Source: Nonomuraea sediminis
Lineage (GTDB): Bacteria; Actinomycetota; Actinomycetes; Streptosporangiales; Streptosporangiaceae
Reading direction: 5' to 3'
Assembly (NCBI RefSeq): GCF_018531495.1
Contig: NZ_JAHDTI010000010.1
Location: forward strand, 124,001-188,000
Length of the DNA stretch: 64,000 nucleotides
The translations under genes and the position numbers were made by a program. Below, one piece after another: positions 61,492 through 64,000 of the stretch (within the stretch, counting starts at the first letter, position 1; every line of letters begins with the position of its first letter). The notes beneath the pieces are model-generated. The model made no database searches and was not told the DNA's origin. It saw nothing but the letters and a program-made list of their open reading frames with translations.

Positions 61492-62505
61492 TCACTCCAG
61501 GGGTCGTACAACGGTCTTGACCACCTCGGGATGTCGGCTACCTGCCCTGAGCGCGTGTTCCACCTCGTCCAGGCCGTGGTGGCCGGTGACGAGGGCGTCC
61601 AGCGTGACGCGTCCTGAAGCGGCGAGCGCGATGGCCTGCGGCCAGGTGTTGGCGTAGCGGAAGGTGCCCGTGACCTCGAGCTCGCGGGTCTGCACGTGAG
61701 CCAGAGGCAGCGGGATCTCCTCGCCGCCCATGCCGACCAGGACGACGCGTCCCGCCCGGCCGACGGCACGGATGGCCTCGCCGACGGCGGCCGGATGGCC
61801 CGAGCACTCGAGCAGCACGTCGGGCTCGAACCCGGCGTCGGACAGGCTGTTCTCGCGCACGTCGAGGGTCTCGCTCGCGCCGAGCTCGCGTGCCAGGCGC
61901 AGGCGGGCCATGTTGATGTCGGTGATCATGACGTCGGTGGCGCCGAAGGCGAGCGCAGCCTGCATGCACAGCAGCCCGACCGGGCCGGCGCCGGTGACGA
62001 GCACGCGGCTGCCCGGCTCGACCCGCGCCTTCCTGCAGGCCCACACGCCCACCGACAGCGGCTCGATCAGGGCGGCCGCGTCGTCGGACAGGCTGTCGGG
62101 AACCGGATGGGCGAACTCCTCGTGCAGCGTGACGTATTCGCAGAAGGCGCCGTCGATCGGCGGCGTGCCGAAGAACCGCATCCCGGGGCAGAGGTTGTAC
62201 CTGCCGGCCCGGCACTGCACGCAGGTGAAGTCGGGCACCCCGGGCTCCAGCGACACGCGCTGCCCCCGCCGGTGGCGGGTGACGTCGGAGCCGTCGGCGA
62301 CCACGGTCCCCGACGGCTCGTGCCCGAGCACCAGTGGCGATTCGACCACGAAGTCGCCGATCCGGCCGTGCTCGTAGTAGTGCACGTCGGAACCGCACGT
62401 TCCGACGGAGGCGACCTGGACGAGCACCTCCCGCGGGCCCGGCTCGGGCCTGGGCCGCTCCTCCAGCACGATCTTGCCGACGCCATGCAGTACGGCCGCG
62501 CGCAT
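61492..62505 (-). CDS. Zinc-dependent sorbitol/L-iditol dehydrogenase-like enzyme
   Basis: The 337-residue MDR dehydrogenase starts AAVLHGVGKIVLEERPRPEP. Catalytic zinc ligands are Cys37 (GTCGSDVHYYEHG) and His62/Glu63 (LGHEPSG). The structural-zinc region carries only three of four usual Cys residues (PDFTCVQCRAGRYNLCPG), as in sorbitol dehydrogenases that lost that zinc. The NAD site is VLVTGAGPVGLLCMQAALAF. It oxidises polyols such as sorbitol, iditol or xylitol by family. It is co-transcribed with the sugar transporter. Confidence 0.9.
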   Translation of the reverse strand: MRAAVLHGVGKIVLEERPRPEPGPREVLVQVASVGTCGSDVHYYEHGRIGDFVVESPLVLGHEPSGTVVADGSDVTRHRRGQRVSLEPGVPDFTCVQCRAGRYNLCPGMRFFGTPPIDGAFCEYVTLHEEFAHPVPDSLSDDAAALIEPLSVGVWACRKARVEPGSRVLVTGAGPVGLLCMQAALAFGATDVMITDINMARLRLARELGASETLDVRENSLSDAGFEPDVLLECSGHPAAVGEAIRAVGRAGRVVLVGMGGEEIPLPLAHVQTRELEVTGTFRYANTWPQAIALAASGRVTLDALVTGHHGLDEVEHALRAGSRHPEVVKTVVRPLE

Positions 62506-62510
62506 GCGTC

Positions 62511-63389
62511 CTACTCTCCGGTCACGGCACCGAGGGTGAGCCCGGTGACCAGCCATTTGCGCACGGCGAGGCCGGCCAGCATCATCGGCACGACCACGAT
62601 CGTCCCGATGGCGGCGAGCTGGCCCCAGTCGACACCGGTCTGGGTGACCAGCTGGGAGGCGGCGATGGGCAGCGTCTGCGAGTTCGGCCCGGAGAAGACC
62701 ACCGCGAAGGCGTAGTCGTTCCAGGCGAAGACCAGGCACAGGATGAAGGTGGTGACCAGTCCCGACTTGGTCAGCGGCAGGATGACCGTCCAGAAGGCCT
62801 GCCAGCGGGTGCAGCCCGCGACGAGCGCCGACTCCTCAAGCGACGGCGGCACCTCGGCGAAGAACGCGCTCATCAACCAGATGGCGAACGGCAGGTTGAA
62901 GGTGAGGTAGGCGAGCACCAGCCCGGGAATGGAGTCGATCAGCCCGAGCCCGCGGAAGATGAGGAACAGCGGGAGCACGATGGCGGCGATGGGCGCCATA
63001 CGGGTGGAGATGATCCAGAACGACACGTGCCGCTTCCCGTGCATCGTGGTCCGTGCCAGGCCGTATCCGGCGAGCGCGCCCAGGCTGACCGCCAGGATCG
63101 CGGAGATCCCGGCGGCGAGCACGCTGTGCCAGATGTAGGGCCACAGGTTGTTCGCCCCGGTGAACAGGTTGCGGTAGTTGTCTATCACCGGCTGGAACAG
63201 GAACACCGGCGTGGACGCGGTGACATCCTTGGAGTTCTTGAAGGACGACATCACCATCCAGATGAGCGGGACCAGCGTCCAGAGCAGGGCCAGGACGAGG
63301 AGGATCGCCACGATCCAGCGCGAGCGGCGGCTGCTCTCCTCCAGCGGTGACTGCGGCACCCCTCGCGGAGCGGCGGTAACGGTGGTCAT
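62511..63389 (-). CDS. Carbohydrate ABC transporter permease (MalG type)
   Basis: The 292-residue permease has a short cytoplasmic N-terminus (SPLEESSRRSRWIVAILLVL), six predicted membrane helices and the ATPase-contact EAA loop EESALVAGCTRWQAFWTVIL near 205. The ATG overlaps the stop of the upstream permease gene (ATGA). With that protein it forms the channel of a CUT1-type sugar importer. Confidence 0.93.
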   Translation of the reverse strand: MTTVTAAPRGVPQSPLEESSRRSRWIVAILLVLALLWTLVPLIWMVMSSFKNSKDVTASTPVFLFQPVIDNYRNLFTGANNLWPYIWHSVLAAGISAILAVSLGALAGYGLARTTMHGKRHVSFWIISTRMAPIAAIVLPLFLIFRGLGLIDSIPGLVLAYLTFNLPFAIWLMSAFFAEVPPSLEESALVAGCTRWQAFWTVILPLTKSGLVTTFILCLVFAWNDYAFAVVFSGPNSQTLPIAASQLVTQTGVDWGQLAAIGTIVVVPMMLAGLAVRKWLVTGLTLGAVTGE

Positions 63390-64000
63390 CGGGTCAACCC
63401 CCTCACGTCCAGGATCCGGACGAAGGTGCGGGCGATGAAGATCGAGAAGGCCAGCATCGCGAGACCCATGGCCGCGGCGTAGCCGAGGTTGAAGAAGCGG
63501 AACGCGGTCTCGTACAGCAGCACCGGCACGATCTTGGTCGCGTCGGCGGGCCCGCCGCCGGTGGTGACCCAGATGATGTCGAAGTAGCGCACCGCGTCCA
63601 TCGAGCGGATGAGCAGCGCGACGAGCAGCACGTTGGCGATCGCGGGGAAGATGATGTACCGCAGCGTCAACCATCCCCTGGCGCCGTCGACGGCGGCGGC
63701 CTCGCGCACCGACTGGGACACGCCGGTCAGCCCCGCGAGCGTGATCAGGGCGATCAGCGGCGTCCACTCCCAGACGTCCATCAGCACGACGGCGGCGAAG
63801 GCGCTGATGGGCGTGCCGAGGATGTCCCCCGAATAGCCGAAGCCGTGCAGTATCCAGGCGTAGAGCCCGAAGGTCGAGTCGGTGAGATAGCGCCCCAGCA
63901 GGCCGACGATCGAGGGCGCGGCGAACATCGGCAGCAGCAGCAGGCTGAGCAGGATGCTGCGGCCACGCAGCACCCGCCACAGCAGCAGTGCCAGGCCGAC
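63386..64000 (-). CDS. Carbohydrate ABC transporter permease (MalF type; 5' end beyond window)
   Basis: The last 204 residues of a permease are visible, with four or five membrane helices and an EAA loop REAAAVDGARGWLTLRYIIF. It ends FVRILDVRGLTR and overlaps the next gene by 4 nt. The N-terminal part runs off the right edge, where a solute-binding protein gene is expected further upstream. Confidence 0.92.
   Translation of the reverse strand, partial: VGLALLLWRVLRGRSILLSLLLLPMFAAPSIVGLLGRYLTDSTFGLYAWILHGFGYSGDILGTPISAFAAVVLMDVWEWTPLIALITLAGLTGVSQSVREAAAVDGARGWLTLRYIIFPAIANVLLVALLIRSMDAVRYFDIIWVTTGGGPADATKIVPVLLYETAFRFFNLGYAAAMGLAMLAFSIFIARTFVRILDVRGLTR

Overview
The window is 64 kb of high-GC DNA whose open frames show the strong G/C third-position bias of an actinomycete. 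Several family choices point the same way: an AfsR/SARP regulator, two giant LuxR (LAL) regulators, an ECF42 sigma factor with its DGPF partner, a maleylpyruvate-isomerase-fold (mycothiol-type) protein, a DUF6300-like protein, and frequent GTG starts with 4-nt overlaps. A soil filamentous actinobacterium of the Streptosporangiales/Streptomycetales kind is the best guess. The genus cannot be read from the sequence. No rRNA, tRNA or CRISPR array was recognised.

Region 1 (1-5.3 kb): an FtsX/MacB-type ABC exporter pair, a PDZ-containing S41 lipoprotein peptidase, and a divergent OmpR-type two-component system. This looks like a cell-envelope module.

Region 2 (5.3-41 kb): a mosaic of intact accessory enzymes and regulators mixed with an unusual number of decayed genes. 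Intact genes include alpha/beta hydrolases, epoxide hydrolases, VOC proteins, an FAD monooxygenase with its TetR repressor, two LAL regulators, an AfsR-like regulator next to a SecD-like membrane protein, a BI-1 protein, a secreted trypsin-like protease and a BtrH-like protein. Decayed genes include a chloroperoxidase-type hydrolase, a tannase/feruloyl esterase, an SRPBCC protein, an XRE-cupin regulator, a SAM methyltransferase, a DinB protein, a Tn3 transposase tail, a TnpB gene without its catalytic acidic residues, an integrase-like tail and a WD40 protein. Most show frameshifts, internal deletions or both. With the mobile-element remnants, this suggests an eroding chromosome-arm region. 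The 36.1-39.6 kb part is visibly richer in A/T and may be foreign.

Region 3 (41-49.6 kb): DHA2-type exporter with divergent TetR repressor and a clear operator, LysR/RibD-like pair, second MFS gene, the DGPF-ECF42 unit, a probable cytochrome P450 remnant, and a LysR regulator.

Region 4 (49.6-53.5 kb): a full-length DnaE-type DNA polymerase III alpha subunit, translationally coupled to a small protein with two CxxC pairs. The neighbours are regulators and accessory genes, which raises the possibility that this is an extra dnaE copy.

Region 5 (53.5-59.5 kb): TetR/mycothiol-type pair with putative operators, cupin, serine beta-lactamase-fold protein, DJ-1/AraC regulator, saccharopine-dehydrogenase-like reductase and a MerR regulator.

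Region 6 (59.5-64 kb): a minus-strand carbohydrate operon running off the right edge, with two ABC permeases, a sorbitol-dehydrogenase-like enzyme, a DeoR repressor and a UgpC/MsmK-type ATPase. It probably imports and oxidises a polyol.
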